Source: Caulobacter endophyticus
GTDB taxonomy: Bacteria; Pseudomonadota; Alphaproteobacteria; Caulobacterales; Caulobacteraceae
Assembly: GCF_003116815.1 (NCBI RefSeq)
Contig: NZ_QDKQ01000068.1
Coordinates: forward strand, 1-64,000
DNA length: 64,000 nt
Direction of reading: 5' to 3'
Each line of letters begins with the position of its first letter. Positions within the stretch are counted from its first letter, which is position 1. The translations under genes and the position numbers were made by a program. The notes beneath the pieces were generated by a model that was not told the origin of the DNA, did no database searches, and saw only the letters and a list, made by a program, of their open reading frames with translations. Of this stretch, positions 62,389 to 64,000 are shown one piece after another.

Positions 62389-63609
62389 TTAGAGCGGATT
62401 TAGCAGGGTCGGCGGCCGGGGTTTCGGCTTGGGCGGCGGAGGCGGCGCTTCGACCGCGGGGGGTGCGGGCGGCTTGGCCGCGGCCTCGGCCTGGACCTCG
62501 GGCAGCACTTCCAGAGCCTTGTTGATGCGGGCGATCTCGTCGGCGGTGGCGATGCGGCGGCCGGCGACGCTGCCCTCGACCTTGATGCGTTCGCCGCCGG
62601 GCGCGGCGGCGTCGGGGATCACGACCAGCCTGGCGTCCTTCAGAGCCGCGCTCGGCGCCGGGCCGCCCAGGGTCTGGGCCAGGTTCTGGGCCAGGACGGC
62701 GGGCGGGGCGGCCTCCAGCGTGCGTGGATCGGCGCCCATCAGAGTGTCGGCCGAGATCCTGGTCTCGCCGCCGGCGTAGCGGCCCTTGAAGGCCGCCAGC
62801 GTGCCCGACGGCCCGGTCCAGCGGTAGAAGATGTGCGTGCCGACCTGCTTGAGCTTGACCAGGGTCGGCGCCCAGTACGGGGCGACGTAGTCGGCGTGGT
62901 AGTGGGTGGCCACGCCCACGTCCTTCATCACGAAGCCCGACAGCGCACGGCGGGCCACGGCCTGGGCGCGGTCCCACAGCGGCGGCGACACGGTCTTGTC
63001 CAGCGAGCCGTCGCAGGTGAAGCTGAACTGACAGCCGGTGCTGCGCAGCGAGCCTTCGTAGATCACCCCGCAGATCGACTTGGGATAGCCCGGATGGCGC
63101 AGGCGGTTGAGCACGGTCTGGGCTACGGCCTGCTGGCCCTCGGGCGCCTCGAAGCCGGCCTCGAAATAGACCGCCTGGGTCAGGCAGTGCAGCGCCCTCG
63201 CCCGCTCCTCGCCCGAGGTCTTGAGCACGAAGGGCCGGGCCGCCTCGATCGGCAGGGGCGCAGGCGCGCGGTAGCCGTTGATCAGCCGGGCGTCCTCGAA
63301 GCCGGGAACGCCGGACCCCAGCACCGGGATGGTGGCGATGTCGATCACCTCCCAGCCCTTCACACGGCCCCAATAGTCCTTGCGCGGGCGGGGGTCGTGG
63401 CGGCGCGCCAGGGCCAGCATGGCCAGATCCATGTCGGCCGTGTAGCGCGCCAGCCCGGCGTCGGAGAGCATGCCGGCCTGGCTGGCCACGCCCGCCGCGC
63501 GGCCGTGCTGGCGCGGCAGGTGGTAGGCGGTGGCGCACGCAGAAAGGCCGCCGACGACGATCAGCGCCGCGGCGGCCTTCTTGCCCGGATGTCGTCTGGA
63601 GGACGGCAC
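62389..63609 (-). CDS. SleB-family cell wall hydrolase, lipoprotein
   Basis: 406 aa, GTG start. The signal ends in LSAC at about residues 22-25, a lipobox. The hydrolase domain (about 130-240) has LTQAVYFEAGFEAPEGQQAVAQTVLNRLRHPGYP, QFSFTCDG and GVATHYHADYVAPYWA, the order seen in Hydrolase_2/SleB enzymes that cleave peptidoglycan. The C-terminus ends in a long Pro/Ala/Lys-rich tail. It acts in the periplasm. Its stop is 2 bp from a palindromic repeat. Confidence 0.88.
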   Translation of the reverse strand: MPSSRRHPGKKAAAALIVVGGLSACATAYHLPRQHGRAAGVASQAGMLSDAGLARYTADMDLAMLALARRHDPRPRKDYWGRVKGWEVIDIATIPVLGSGVPGFEDARLINGYRAPAPLPIEAARPFVLKTSGEERARALHCLTQAVYFEAGFEAPEGQQAVAQTVLNRLRHPGYPKSICGVIYEGSLRSTGCQFSFTCDGSLDKTVSPPLWDRAQAVARRALSGFVMKDVGVATHYHADYVAPYWAPTLVKLKQVGTHIFYRWTGPSGTLAAFKGRYAGGETRISADTLMGADPRTLEAAPPAVLAQNLAQTLGGPAPSAALKDARLVVIPDAAAPGGERIKVEGSVAGRRIATADEIARINKALEVLPEVQAEAAAKPPAPPAVEAPPPPPKPKPRPPTLLNPL

Positions 63610-63623
63610 GCGGGGTGTTCGGA

Positions 63624-64000
63624 TTACTTGCTCAGGGTCGAACGCAGCATCCAGGCGTGCTTTTCGTGGGCCGCCAGGCGCTGGGTGTAGAGATCGACCG
63701 TGGCCTCGTCGCCGGCCTCGTCGGGGGCGTCGATGGCGCCGCGCAGCGTGGCGATGACGGTCTCGTTGTCGGCCAGGAGTTCCTTGATCATGGCCTCCCA
63801 GTCCTGCTCGCCGTCGCCGTCCTTGATGCTGGAGAGATTGCCGAAGGCGGCGTAGCCCTGCGGCGCCAGTTCGCCCAGGGCGCGAATGCGCTCGGCGATC
63901 AGGTCAAGAGCGGCCCATTCTTCGTTGTATTGGCCTTCCAGAAGGATGTGCAGGGACTGGAAGTAGGGCCCGCGAACATTCCAGTGGTAGCCGTGCGTCT
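63624..64000 (-). CDS. dps: Dps-family DNA-binding ferritin, C-terminal fragment
   Basis: The last 125 codons of a Dps protein, ending at TAA 63626-63624. YHWNVRGPYFQSLHILLEGQYNE is the ferroxidase segment (the His and the downstream acidic residues), and the C-terminus HEKHAWMLRSTLSK is typical. It stores iron and protects DNA in starvation or peroxide stress. The start is outside the window. Confidence 0.95.
   Translation of the reverse strand, partial: THGYHWNVRGPYFQSLHILLEGQYNEEWAALDLIAERIRALGELAPQGYAAFGNLSSIKDGDGEQDWEAMIKELLADNETVIATLRGAIDAPDEAGDEATVDLYTQRLAAHEKHAWMLRSTLSK

Overview
The window is a GC-rich chromosomal segment from an alphaproteobacterium, most probably Caulobacter or a close relative. 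Supporting points seen in the sequence are a perfect GTTC-N7-GTTC LexA box before an imuA-imuB-dnaE2 mutagenesis operon, tRNA-Trp directly upstream of secE-nusG, several methyl-accepting chemotaxis proteins, a nonulosonic-acid (flagellin or surface sugar) locus, and many short palindromic intergenic repeats. No rRNA, CRISPR array, insertion sequence or prophage was found.

Layout. 1-3298 (minus) is the str operon: rpsL, rpsG, fusA and the 5' end of tuf. 3653-6874 holds a TonB-like membrane protein, a chemoreceptor and a lipoprotein. 6999-27766 (mostly minus) is the ribosomal/RNA polymerase supercluster (tRNA-Trp, secE, nusG, rplK, rplA, rplJ, rplL, rpoB, rpoC), broken up by accessory genes: a frameshifted TPR gene, a vapB with a deleted vapC, a flavoprotein, a VOC protein, a GH31 glycosidase and a second TPR gene. 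28000-35107 contains small and lipoprotein genes, ferredoxin-NADP reductase, an Fsr-type exporter with a divergent AraC regulator, moeA and a nucleotide-sugar dehydratase. 35282-41331 is the SOS mutagenesis operon, riddled with palindromic repeats. 41394-45589 has an HWE histidine kinase, a dioxygenase/truncated globin pair and a BON-domain protein. 45788-54842 runs from dnaG through a chain of overlapping small membrane-protein genes to a chemoreceptor and greA. 54940-60468 is a surface-sugar/nonulosonate region ending in neuB. 60524-64000 holds a small glycine-zipper protein, a decayed DUF433/DUF5615 toxin-antitoxin pair, trxB, a SleB-type hydrolase and partial dps.

The most striking feature is that palindromic repeat elements lie inside the reading frames of two genes of one operon, imuB (codons about 32-68) and dnaE2 (codons about 800-846). 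Two further copies fill the imuB-dnaE2 gap, and the end of one forms the dnaE2 Shine-Dalgarno sequence. Several copies of one family end within about 6 bp of a stop codon. The imuB insertion sits just past the imuA stop, which lies within imuB because the two genes overlap. Two toxin-antitoxin modules are also caught in decay by internal deletion.

All functional names rest on reading motifs by eye. No database search was run.
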